Shown: piece by piece, positions 56,201 to 64,000 of the stretch
Position numbering within the stretch: the first letter of the stretch is position 1
Layout of the letters: every line of letters begins with the position of its first letter
Assembly (NCBI GenBank): GCA_965243715.1
Contig: CBDEVU010000017.1
Span: forward strand, 248,001-312,000
DNA: 64,000 bases
DNA from: UBA11606 sp965243715
GTDB lineage: Bacteria > Actinomycetota > Acidimicrobiia > Acidimicrobiales > Aldehydirespiratoraceae
Reading direction: 5' to 3'
Program-made: the position numbers and the translations under genes
Notes under the pieces: generated by a model
What the model saw: the letters and a program-made list of their open reading frames with translations, nothing else
The model's database searches: none
Told to the model about the DNA's origin: nothing

Positions 56201-57521
56201 CGACCGCGGCCGGTGAGCCGCCGCCCCGCGAGGTACGCCGGGTTACGGAGACACCGGGCGCAAGCAGGGCCGCGGCGGGGTCGCCGAGCGCCGGATGGGA
56301 AGCCACGAGATCGACCAGTGCCCCCTCACCGGCGAGCGACCTACGGACCAGTTCCGCCACGATGCCGTGCCCGTCACGAAAGGGCACACCGTGGGCAACC
56401 AAGTATTCCGCCAGATCGGTCGCCGCGGCATAGGGCGTATTGGCCTGGGCGGCCATCACATCGGTGCGGTATACGGTAGTGCTGACCATGCCGTCGAGGG
56501 CCAGCAGGGTGAGTCGCACGGTATCGACCGCGTCGAACAGGGGCTCTTTGTCCTCTTGGAGATCTTTGTTGTAGGTCAGCGGAAGGGCCTTGAGCGTAGC
56601 CAGCAAGCCGGTGAGATGCCCGATCAGACGCCCCGCTTTGGCTCGGGCCAGTTCGGCAATGTCGGGATTCTTCTTCTGTGGCATCATCGACGAACCGGTG
56701 GAGAAACTGTCGTCGAGTTGCACGAAACCGAACTCGGTGGACGACCAAAGCCACATTTCCTCACCGATGCGGCTGAGATGCACGCCGAGCAGAGCCAAAC
56801 AAAACAGCGTCTCGGCGACGAAGTCGCGGTCGCTGACCGCATCGAGGCTGTTGTCAAACACTCGATCGAACTCGAGGTAGCCCGCGGTGATGGTGGGGTC
56901 GATGGGCAGCGATGATCCGGCCAAAGCCCCCGCGCCTAGGGGCGAGACGTTGGTACGGGCGCGGGCCTGGTGGAGTCGCTCAACGTCGCGAGCTAGCGCC
57001 CAACCGTGGGCCAAAAGGTGATGGGCTAACGCCACTGGCTGCGCCTGTTGGAGATGGGTATAGCCCGGCAGGTATGCTTCGCCCGCCGCTTCGGCCTGCG
57101 TCAGCAGGGTGTGCTGGAGACGGCCAACTAGATCGATGATCTCGTCGAGTGCCGAGCGGGTCCACAACCGGACATCGGTGGCCACCTGATCGTTGCGGCT
57201 ACGACCGGTGTGCATTTTGGCGCCCGCTGGTTCGATTTCGGTAACCCGCCGCTCGACCGCAGTGTGAATGTCCTCGTCGTTGACCACGAAAACGAACGTT
57301 TCGGCCGCTATCTCTTCTTCGACCTGAGCGAGCGCCGAAAGCACGCCATCTCGTTCGTCGTCGGTGAACAAGCCCACGTCGCACAGCATCCGAACGTGGG
57401 CCCTCGAACCGTCGATGTCCTCGCGAAAGAGGCGGCAATCAAATGAGAGCGAATCGTTCAGCGCTTGCAACGCCGCCGCCGGACCGCCCACAAAGCGACC
57501 GTGCCACAAGGTGGAGCTCAT
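56160..57521 (-). CDS. argH: Argininosuccinate lyase
   Basis: 453 residues. 'SRNDQVATDVRLW', 'YTHLQQAQPVALAHHLLAH' with catalytic His, and the fumarase-superfamily signature 'GSSMMPQKKNPDIAEL' with the catalytic Ser loop. 'LPLTYNKDLQEDKEPLFDA' is standard ArgH. Final step: argininosuccinate to arginine and fumarate. ATG overlaps the argG stop (ATGA at 57521-57518). Confidence 0.96.
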   Translation of the reverse strand: MSSTLWHGRFVGGPAAALQALNDSLSFDCRLFREDIDGSRAHVRMLCDVGLFTDDERDGVLSALAQVEEEIAAETFVFVVNDEDIHTAVERRVTEIEPAGAKMHTGRSRNDQVATDVRLWTRSALDEIIDLVGRLQHTLLTQAEAAGEAYLPGYTHLQQAQPVALAHHLLAHGWALARDVERLHQARARTNVSPLGAGALAGSSLPIDPTITAGYLEFDRVFDNSLDAVSDRDFVAETLFCLALLGVHLSRIGEEMWLWSSTEFGFVQLDDSFSTGSSMMPQKKNPDIAELARAKAGRLIGHLTGLLATLKALPLTYNKDLQEDKEPLFDAVDTVRLTLLALDGMVSTTVYRTDVMAAQANTPYAAATDLAEYLVAHGVPFRDGHGIVAELVRRSLAGEGALVDLVASHPALGDPAAALLAPGVSVTRRTSRGGGSPAAVVDQLVRFRACLDG

Positions 57522-58727
57522 GGCCGACCACGCTTGCGAGCGAGGTTGCGGAGCCGTAGCGCGTTGAGCTTGATGAAACCCTCGGCGTCGGCTTGGTTGT
57601 AGGCACCGTCGTCCTCTTCGAAGGTGGCGATTTTCTCGTCGAACAACGAATCATCGCTTTTGCGACCGGCCACCGTGACATTGCCTTTGTAAAGCCGGAG
57701 GCGGACCTCGCCGTTGACATACCGCTGGCTGTGATCGATCGCCACCTGCAGCATCTCGCGCTCGGGACTCCACCAGAAGCCGTTGTAAATGAGTTCGGCG
57801 TACTTCGGCATCAGGCTGTCCTTGAGGTGGGCGACCTCGCGGTCGAGGGTGATCGACTCGATGGCGCGATGAGCTTCGAAGCATTATCGTCCCGCCGGGG
57901 GTCTCGTAGGCGCCTCGACTCTTCATGCCCACGAAACGGTTCTCGACGATATCTAGGCGCCCCACCCCGTTAGCTCCCCCTACTTCGTTGAGTTTGGTCA
58001 GAACTTCGGCCGGGCTCATGGCCTGGCCATCGATGGCCACAATGTCGCCGTGGTTGTAGGTCAAATCGATATAGGTGGCGATATTCGGCGCGCTTTCGGG
58101 ACTCACCGACCAGCGCCACATTTCCGTCGGCGGTTCGGTGAACGGATCCTCCAGCGGTCCACCTTCAAACGAGATGTGCAACAAATTGGCGTCCATCGAG
58201 AAGGGCGACTTCTGGCCTCGCTTCATCTCTACGGGAATGTCGTGCTGGGCCGCATAGTCCATCAGCGACTGGCGCGAACCGAGGTCCCATTCCCGCCACG
58301 GGGCGATGACCCGAATGTCGGGGGCCAAAGCGTAGGCCCCCAACTCGAACCGGACCTGATCGTTACCCTTACCGGTCGCTCCGTGACAGATAGCGTCGGC
58401 ACGGTGAGCGGCGGCAATTTCGACCAAACGCTTCGCGATCAACGGGCGAGCGATCGAGGTTCCGAGGAGATATTCGCCTTCGTAAATCGTGTTGGCGCGA
58501 AACATTGGATACACGAAATCGCGGACGAACTCCTCACGGACATCTTCGATATGAATGTTTTCCTCGGGCACGCCCATCAGGAGAGCTTTTTGCCGCGCCG
58601 GTTCGACTTCTTCACCTTGGCCCATATCGGCGGTGAAGGTGATGACTTCCGCGGCGTAGGTCTCCTGCAGCCAGCGCAAGATAATAGAGGTATCGAGTCC
58701 TCCGCTATAGGCAAGCACAACCAACAT
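57518..58727 (-). CDS. argG: Argininosuccinate synthase; apparent 1-nt frameshift near the C-terminus
   Basis: About 402 residues if the frame is restored. Start ATG 58727: 'VVLAYSGGLDTSIILRWLQE' (PP-loop), 'ICHGATGKGNDQVRFELGAY' and 'SPFSMDANLLHISFEGGPLE'. After 'YETPGGTIML' the frame shifts at 57878-57881: removal of one base (CTTCGAAGC to CTCGAAGC) restores 'EAHRAIESITLDREVAHLKD' followed by 'SLMPKYAELIYNGFWWSPER'. The remaining ORF in the other frame ends correctly at 57518. Without correction the protein would have a scrambled tail of ~80 residues. Sequence error is the simplest reading given the intact operon. Confidence 0.9.
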
Positions 58728-58755
58728 GCAGTTTCCTTTGCTTATTCAGGCTGAC

Positions 58756-59217
58756 CTAGAGGCCAGCTAGTTCGCGCAACGCAGCGGCCAGGGCCGCCCC
58801 GCCGAGAGGACGCTTGGCCACAACGATGAGTGTGTCGTCCCCTGCGACCGTACCGAGGATTTCGGTCATCCCCGCCCGGTCCAGGGCTGACGCCACGACA
58901 TGGGCCGAACCCGGCGGTGTCCGCAGCACGACGAGATTCATCGAAAAGGTCACCTCGGCGACCCAATCGCCAAGCACCCGCCGGAGATGGTCTTGCGGGG
59001 CGATGCGATCGACAGGGTGTTCGGGGATGGCATAAACCGTCTCCCCTCCCGCTACCCGAACCTTTACTGCACCTAAGTCATCAAGATCTCGAGACACCGT
59101 GGCCTGGGTGGTTTCGAGGCCTTCATGCTCAAGTAGTTCAGCCAGGCGAACTTGGCTCGTGATGGCATGGTTTTCGAGCAGAGCCGCGATGCGGTATTGA
59201 CGACTGGCCTTGGACAT
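58756..59217 (-). CDS. argR: Arginine repressor
   Basis: 153 residues. N-terminal winged helix ('RQYRIAALLENHAITSQVRL', 'TTQATVSRDLDDLGAVKV') and C-terminal hexamer/arginine-binding domain ('GSAHVVASALDRAG', 'LGTVAGDDTLIVVAKRPLGG'). Co-repressor arginine; regulates its own operon. Starts within the argF stop (TGATG at 59219-59215). A clear ARG box could not be found: the operon promoter lies outside the window, upstream of argC. Confidence 0.95.
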   Translation of the reverse strand: MSKASRQYRIAALLENHAITSQVRLAELLEHEGLETTQATVSRDLDDLGAVKVRVAGGETVYAIPEHPVDRIAPQDHLRRVLGDWVAEVTFSMNLVVLRTPPGSAHVVASALDRAGMTEILGTVAGDDTLIVVAKRPLGGAALAAALRELAGL

Positions 59218-60110
59218 CAGCCGTTCTCCGTAAGCAGCCAGGCCAGAGCACCCCGCGCCGCGTGCATTCGATTCGCGGCCTGGACCCAGATGCGGCTACG
59301 GGCGCCATCAAGAACGCCGTCGGTGACCTCTTCGTTGCGGTGAGCGGGAAGGCAATGTAAAAAGATCGCATCCGTTTGCGCTCGGGCCATGAGCGGTTCG
59401 TTGATCTGGAAGCCCTCGAAGTCACGGCGACGTTGTTTAGCCTCTTGCTCTTGGCCCATCGATGTCCACGTATCGGTGTAGATGGCGTCAGCGCCGTCGA
59501 CGGCCTCCTCTGGTCGGTCAAATACCCGCGGCTCGATACCGGCCGCAGCAAACCGGTCGACATCGACCGCAGAGAAGCCGTACCCACCGGGACTAGCAAG
59601 GCGAAAGCTCATGCCCGCGAGACCGCAAGCCAACCCAAGCGATCGGGCGACATTATTGGCATCGCCGACGTAGGCCACCGAGCGATTAGCTAGATCGCCG
59701 AACTCAGCGCGCATCGTGAGCAGATCGGCTAAGGCTTGCAGCGGATGAGCCTCGTCGCTGAGCATGTTGACGATGGGGACCCGGCCGACCGCGGCCATGC
59801 GTTCGACGACGGCGTGCTCAAAGACCCTGGCCCCGATTAGCGAATGAAATCCCGCCATCGCGTTGGTGACATCTTCGACCGATTCTCGGGTGTCGAGACC
59901 CACCTCATGGCCTTCGATGTACACCGGATGACCGCCTAGTTGAACGACTGCCATTTCCATCGAGTTGCGGGTACGGGCTGAGGGTTTTTCGAAGATGAGG
60001 GCCACTCCCTTCCCGGCCAGCACGGGCGGTAGCTCCGGGGTCGTCGCGAGTTCGAGAATCTTGCTGATCTCGGCCGACGAGAGGTCGTCGACTTCCAGAA
60101 GGTGCCGCAT
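59217..60110 (-). CDS. argF: Ornithine carbamoyltransferase
   Basis: 297 residues. Carbamoyl-phosphate loop 'FEKPSARTRNSMEMAVVQL' (SxRTR form), 'HPLQALADLLTMR', and ornithine loop 'FLHCLPAHRNEEVTD'. 'YIEGHEVGLDTRESVEDV' is conserved. Produces citrulline. Starts on the argD stop (shared A). Confidence 0.96.
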   Translation of the reverse strand: MRHLLEVDDLSSAEISKILELATTPELPPVLAGKGVALIFEKPSARTRNSMEMAVVQLGGHPVYIEGHEVGLDTRESVEDVTNAMAGFHSLIGARVFEHAVVERMAAVGRVPIVNMLSDEAHPLQALADLLTMRAEFGDLANRSVAYVGDANNVARSLGLACGLAGMSFRLASPGGYGFSAVDVDRFAAAGIEPRVFDRPEEAVDGADAIYTDTWTSMGQEQEAKQRRRDFEGFQINEPLMARAQTDAIFLHCLPAHRNEEVTDGVLDGARSRIWVQAANRMHAARGALAWLLTENG

Positions 60111-61327
60111 CAGTTGGCCTTCGTGATGGGGGCGTTGAGTACTTCGTTGATGATGGCGACGGCTTCATCGATCTCGTCATCGGTGATGATGAACGGCGGG
60201 GCGATTCGCAGAGCCGTTGGCGTGATGCCGTTGACGATGAGTCCAAGGTCGAGACAGCCTTTGGCGATCTCGGGTCCGGTTCGACCGTTGAGCGCATCGG
60301 CGGTGAGTTCGATACCGAGCAGCAGGCCACGGCCCCGGACGTGATCAATGCCGGTGATGGTCGCGAGGGACGCTCGAATGCGCTGCTCTTTGGCCACCGC
60401 GACAGCCGGCGCGTCGATGGCCTCGAGGGTAGAGAGGGTGGCTCGGGCCGCGGCCAGAGCTAGCGCCTGACCCGCGTACGTTGACCCGTGATCACCGGGG
60501 CCAAAGGCCGCGGCGACGTCGTCACGGGCCCACAACGCGCCGACCGGCATACCGTTGGCGACGCCCTTGGCGATGGTGACGATATCTGGTCGAATCCCGG
60601 CCGCTTGGAAGCCGAACCAGCGGCCGGTGCGACCCAGCCCGGTTTGGATCTCGTCGAGAATCAGCAGGATTCCGCGTTCGCTACAGATCTCGCGAACCGC
60701 TTGCAGATACTCGACGTCGGCCGGGTTGATCCCGCCTTCACCCTGCACCGACTCCAGCATCACGCCCCCAACCTCAGGACCGAGCGCCCGGTCGAACTCG
60801 GCGACATCATTCCACACAACATGGCGGAAACCCTCGGGAAGCGGCTGGAACGGTTCGTGCTTCTCCGGTTGGCCGGTAGCGGCCAGCGCGGCCAGGGTCC
60901 GACCGTGAAAGGAGCGCAGCGCGCTGATGATGACGTGGCCGCCCCGGCCCTGAAACTTGCGAACTATCTTGATTGCCGCTTCGTTGGCTTCGGCCCCTGA
61001 GTTCTGGAACAGAACCTGACCAGAGCCGGAGTCGATCAGGCGCGAGAGGGTCTCGGCCACTGGGGCCTGGTGTTCGTTGGCAAAGAGGTTGCTGGTATGG
61101 GTGAGCGTGGCGGCCTGATCGACGATTGCCTGGGTTACCACGGGATGGGCATGGCCGAGACCGGTAACCGCGAGCCCACATAGGAAGTCGAGGTGACGGT
61201 TGCCGTCGCGATCCCATAGGGTCGCGCCCTCTCCTTTTACAAACAAACGAGGCGGCGAGCCGTAGTTGTTCATCAGCGGACTGTGATTACCCTCGGCTCC
61301 CCACGCCGCGGCTTGTTCTGCGGTCAT
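60110..61327 (-). CDS. argD: Acetylornithine aminotransferase
   Basis: 405 residues. Class III PLP aminotransferase: 'LDFLCGLAVTGLGHAHP', 'LFQNSGAEANEAAIKIVRK', 'HGRTLAALAATGQ', 'LILDEIQTGLGRTGRWFGF' and PLP-binding Lys in 'IVTIAKGVANGMPVGALWA'. Also may serve diaminopimelate synthesis. Its ATG overlaps the argB stop (ATGA). Confidence 0.95.
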   Translation of the reverse strand: MTAEQAAAWGAEGNHSPLMNNYGSPPRLFVKGEGATLWDRDGNRHLDFLCGLAVTGLGHAHPVVTQAIVDQAATLTHTSNLFANEHQAPVAETLSRLIDSGSGQVLFQNSGAEANEAAIKIVRKFQGRGGHVIISALRSFHGRTLAALAATGQPEKHEPFQPLPEGFRHVVWNDVAEFDRALGPEVGGVMLESVQGEGGINPADVEYLQAVREICSERGILLILDEIQTGLGRTGRWFGFQAAGIRPDIVTIAKGVANGMPVGALWARDDVAAAFGPGDHGSTYAGQALALAAARATLSTLEAIDAPAVAVAKEQRIRASLATITGIDHVRGRGLLLGIELTADALNGRTGPEIAKGCLDLGLIVNGITPTALRIAPPFIITDDEIDEAVAIINEVLNAPITKAN

Positions 61328-62223
61328 GACTGGTCCTTCGCGGTGTCGCCGGTGACCATCGTCCCGATCCCGGCATCGGTGAAGAGTTCCAGCAACAGCA
61401 CGTGAGGAATCCGACCGTCGAGCATGTGGGCCGACGCGGCTCCTGACTCAACTGCGTTGATGCAGGCCTCGACCTTGGGAATCATCCCGCCCTGGATTGT
61501 GCCATCGGCGATCAGGGCGCGGATTTCCGTGACCGTAGTACGGGCTACGATAGAAGCCGGATCATCAACGTCGAGCAAAAGGCCTGGGACATCGGTGAGG
61601 TACACGACCTTCTCCGCTCTTAGCGCCCCGGCGAGCGCTCCCGCGACGGTATCCGCGTTGATGTTATAGGCCTGACCGTTCGCATCTGAGCCGATCGTTG
61701 ACACAACCGGGATCATGTTCTCGGCGAGGAGTCGTTCAACGATGCCGGGTTGAACCGCAGCCACGTCGCCTACAAACCCGAGCGATTCGTCACGCGGAGC
61801 GGCCGTGATGAGACCACCATCCTCACCGGACAAACCAACCGCGTAGGCACCGTGCACGTTGATGGCGCCGACGATATCGCGACCCACCTTGCCGACCAAA
61901 ACCATGCGAACAACATCCAACGTTTCGGCATCGGTGACCCGAAGGCCATCGACAAACTCGGATTCCTTACCCAGTTTGGTGAGCAACTCCCCAATCTGTG
62001 GTCCACCACCGTGGACAACAACGGGACGCAAACCAATCGACCGAAGCAAAACGACGTCTTCGGCGAAGGTGGCCGAGAGAGCGGGATCCACCATGGCGTT
62101 ACCGCCAAATTTCACTACCACAATCGCATCGCGGAAACGTTGTATATACGGGAGGGCCTCGATTAGGGCTCCAGCCCGACGGACCGGCGCAAAACCCCGG
62201 TCGGGCAGAAGATCTTCACTCAT
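61324..62223 (-). CDS. argB: Acetylglutamate kinase
   Basis: 299 residues. 'AIVVVKFGGNAMVDPAL' and 'RPVVVHGGGPQIGELLTKLG' bind phosphate groups and substrate; 'VDGLRVTDAETLDVVRMVL' and 'YNINADTVAGALAGALRAEK' follow. An N-terminal helix (about 1-25), seen in arginine-feedback-sensitive forms, is present, so inhibition by arginine is likely. ATGA overlap with argJ. Confidence 0.95.
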   Translation of the reverse strand: MSEDLLPDRGFAPVRRAGALIEALPYIQRFRDAIVVVKFGGNAMVDPALSATFAEDVVLLRSIGLRPVVVHGGGPQIGELLTKLGKESEFVDGLRVTDAETLDVVRMVLVGKVGRDIVGAINVHGAYAVGLSGEDGGLITAAPRDESLGFVGDVAAVQPGIVERLLAENMIPVVSTIGSDANGQAYNINADTVAGALAGALRAEKVVYLTDVPGLLLDVDDPASIVARTTVTEIRALIADGTIQGGMIPKVEACINAVESGAASAHMLDGRIPHVLLLELFTDAGIGTMVTGDTAKDQS

Positions 62224-63461
62224 GAGCGATATCCCGCATTAATGTCGATGTAGCCGTGGGTGAGATCGCAGGTCCAGATCGTGGCCGAACCGTTGCCGAT
62301 TCCAACATCAACCCGAAGTTCGATCTCAGCCTCACGAAGGTGTTCTGTTGCCCGTTGCTCACAGTAGGAATCGAGGACCCTGCCGTTGGCGGTCACCTGC
62401 TCGGGTCCGATCCAGATTTCGATCGCATCGCGGTCAGCGGCTTGCCCAGACTTGCCGACCGCCATCACTAGGCGACCCCAATTGGCATCTTCGGCCGCTA
62501 ATGCAGTTTTGACTAGTGGTGAGTTGCCGATTGCGAAAGCGATTATCCGAGCGGCGTCGTCGGATTCCGCACCGCTAACCGAGACTTCGACAAATTTCGT
62601 TGCCCCTTCGCCGTCACGCACGATCTGATGGGCAAGGTCGAGCAGAACCGCATCAAGCGCGTGCTGAAAATCAGGCCAGCGGGGATCATCAGAAGAGGTG
62701 AGTTCATCGTCGATCTGCTCGCCAGTAGCGAACATCAGCACGGTATCGCTGGTCGAAGTATCGGAGTCAACAGTGATGCGGTTGAAGCTCTTGGCCACCG
62801 CCTGCGATAAACACGTTTGCAGCAGCGTTGGTTCGACGGGAAGGTCGGTGAAGACAAAGGCCAACATCGTGGCCATATCGGGAGCGATCATGCCGCTGCC
62901 CTTAGCAATGCCAACGATGTGTGAAACTGCGCCGTTGATTCGACGAGCACTGCCCTTAGCGAACGTATCGGTCGTTCGGATTGCGTTGGCGGCCGCCTCC
63001 CACCCGTGGGGAGAGGACGCCACAACCGCGTCAGCCAAGATCGGAAGACCGCGGCGCAAAGCATCATCGGGCAGGGGTTCGCCAATGACCCCAGTAGATG
63101 CGAGATAAACGAAATCGGGGTCGAGGCCTAGGTGATCGGCCACGATGTTCGCGGTTAGCGCCGCCGACGTCGCCCCGGCCCGGCCCGTAAATGCGTTGGC
63201 GTTACCGGAGTTACAGACAACGGCTCGGGCGGTGCCGTTTCCCGCGGCGAAGATCTGCTTACTCCAGTCAACCGGCGCCGAAGGGCACCGTGATTGGGTG
63301 AACGTCGCGGCGACCGCAGTTCCTTCGGCGACCGCGGCGAGGAACAGATCGACGCGCTTCGTACCGCGGATACCGGCCCCATGGGTGGCCAGACCCACCC
63401 CGGCGATGGGCGGCAAGGCCGGAAATCCGGCGGGAGCGAGTAAAGACACGGCCTCAGACAT
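62220..63461 (-). CDS. argJ: Bifunctional glutamate N-acetyltransferase / amino-acid acetyltransferase
   Basis: 413 residues from ATG 63461, preceded by AGGAG; the frame extends 46 codons upstream only as shadow of argC. Self-cleavage site in 'MIAPDMATMLAFVFTD' (between Ala and Thr). 'VCNSGNANAFTGRAG' and 'YLASTGVIGEPLP' are conserved. Recycles the acetyl group between ornithine and glutamate and can start the cycle. argC ends 8 nt upstream. Confidence 0.95.
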   Translation of the reverse strand: MSEAVSLLAPAGFPALPPIAGVGLATHGAGIRGTKRVDLFLAAVAEGTAVAATFTQSRCPSAPVDWSKQIFAAGNGTARAVVCNSGNANAFTGRAGATSAALTANIVADHLGLDPDFVYLASTGVIGEPLPDDALRRGLPILADAVVASSPHGWEAAANAIRTTDTFAKGSARRINGAVSHIVGIAKGSGMIAPDMATMLAFVFTDLPVEPTLLQTCLSQAVAKSFNRITVDSDTSTSDTVLMFATGEQIDDELTSSDDPRWPDFQHALDAVLLDLAHQIVRDGEGATKFVEVSVSGAESDDAARIIAFAIGNSPLVKTALAAEDANWGRLVMAVGKSGQAADRDAIEIWIGPEQVTANGRVLDSYCEQRATEHLREAEIELRVDVGIGNGSATIWTCDLTHGYIDINAGYRS

Positions 63462-63469
63462 CAAAACTC

Positions 63470-64000
63470 CTATGGGTACATGCCTGCAACGGCGAGGCCG
63501 GTCGCCTCGGGCAATCCGAGCGCTAGGTTGGCACACTGCACCGCTTGTCCTGACGCTCCCTTCATAAGATTGTCGAGCGCCGCGATGACCATGACCCAAC
63601 CGGTGCGGTCATCGACTCGGGCCGTGATGTGACAGCAGTTAGTTCCGAGCGTGGCTTTGGTCGACGGAGACCGCTCGCTAACCACGACAAAAGGCTCGTT
63701 CCCGTACGCCTCGGTGAGACACGACAGCACCTCATCTGTGGATGGAGTGCCGATGGGCCGAGCGTAGCAGGTGGCCAGGATTCCACGGTTCATCGGAGCC
63801 AGGTGGGGCGTGAACAGTAGCTGCACGTCGCAATCGGCATAACGGCCTATAGCCATCTCGATCTCCGGCGTGTGACGATGATTCAGCAATCCGTAAGCGG
63901 TGAAGTTCTCGTCTGCCGTGCAAAACGTCGTGTTGTCCTTGGCTGGGCGTCCGGCGCCGCTTACCCCGCTGGCCGCATCAACTACGATGCCGCTGGGTTC
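63470..64000 (-). CDS. argC: N-acetyl-gamma-glutamyl-phosphate reductase (5' end outside window)
   Basis: The frame is open from position 64000 to the stop at 63470: 'SGVSGAGRPAKDNTTFCTAD', 'AYGLLNHRHTPEIEMAIGRY', 'FTPHLAPMNRGILATCYARP' and 'ALDNLMKGASGQAVQCANLA'. The internal ATG at 63889 is not the start. The NADP-binding half and catalytic Cys lie outside. First gene of the arginine cluster in this direction. Confidence 0.94.
   Translation of the reverse strand, partial: EPSGIVVDAASGVSGAGRPAKDNTTFCTADENFTAYGLLNHRHTPEIEMAIGRYADCDVQLLFTPHLAPMNRGILATCYARPIGTPSTDEVLSCLTEAYGNEPFVVVSERSPSTKATLGTNCCHITARVDDRTGWVMVIAALDNLMKGASGQAVQCANLALGLPEATGLAVAGMYP

Overview
The window reads as a housekeeping segment of an actinobacterial chromosome, most likely class Acidimicrobiia (inference, no search was run). 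Evidence: moderately high GC; rRNA genes with actinobacterial-looking sequence; a 23-kb block (30.1-41 kb) whose order (HAD hydrolase, tlyA, NAD kinase, recN, pyrG, NUDIX, xerD, then scpA, scpB, rluB) resembles the Mycobacterium Rv1692-Rv1711 region; a murI / Rv1339-like MBL / rph / rdgB block; an argCJBDFRGH operon; and an AroA-Cmk fusion. TGA is used as an ordinary stop in many genes, so the code is table 11.

Layout. 1-5.5 kb: GntR/UTRA regulator tail, DEAD-box RNA helicase, a PhyH-like dioxygenase, a DoeB-like M14 deacylase and a secreted VanY-like peptidase with SLH-like repeats. 5.4-5.8 kb: wreck of a Rieske-type oxygenase gene. 5.8-18.8 kb: mixed genes (copper ATPase, SelO, MOSC protein, lipoprotein solute-binding protein, methyltransferase, acyl-CoA dehydrogenase, enoyl-CoA hydratase, uridine kinase, TrmA-like methyltransferase, rpe, clpP). 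18.8-24.7 kb: tRNA-Leu(UAG), then a leftward overlapping series rpmB-rpmG-murI-MBL-rph-rdgB-EamA transporter-LDI-like protein. 24.7-45.4 kb: isoprenoid, phospholipid, aromatic amino acid, condensin, CTP, DNA repair, NAD(P) and ferredoxin-oxidoreductase genes. 45.4-51.1 kb: a complete leftward 16S-23S-5S operon with promoter and terminator. 51.2-64 kb: tyrS, a PASTA-bearing class A PBP, a NUDIX gene and the arginine operon, whose argC runs off the end.

Most interesting: at 18913-20391 (minus) a gene resembling linalool dehydratase/isomerase is split in naive ORF calling by two in-frame TGA codons nine codons apart (19776-19774 and 19749-19747), with frame and family-like sequence continuing across both. 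The spacing equals that of the two catalytic cysteines (Cys171, Cys180) of the characterised enzyme. Each TGA is followed by a hairpin at bacterial-SECIS distance; the second has a GGUCU apical loop starting 18 nt after the TGA, as I recall for E. coli fdhF. I therefore propose a two-selenocysteine LDI-family protein, translationally coupled to an EamA transporter. No selA, selB, selC or selD is in this window, so the claim rests on sequence geometry.

Other oddities are single-base frameshifts in korA and argG (both at short T runs, probably sequence errors), two short tandem duplications sitting on stop codons, a VanY-like motif with Glu where the third zinc-ligand His is expected, and the Rieske oxygenase remnant.
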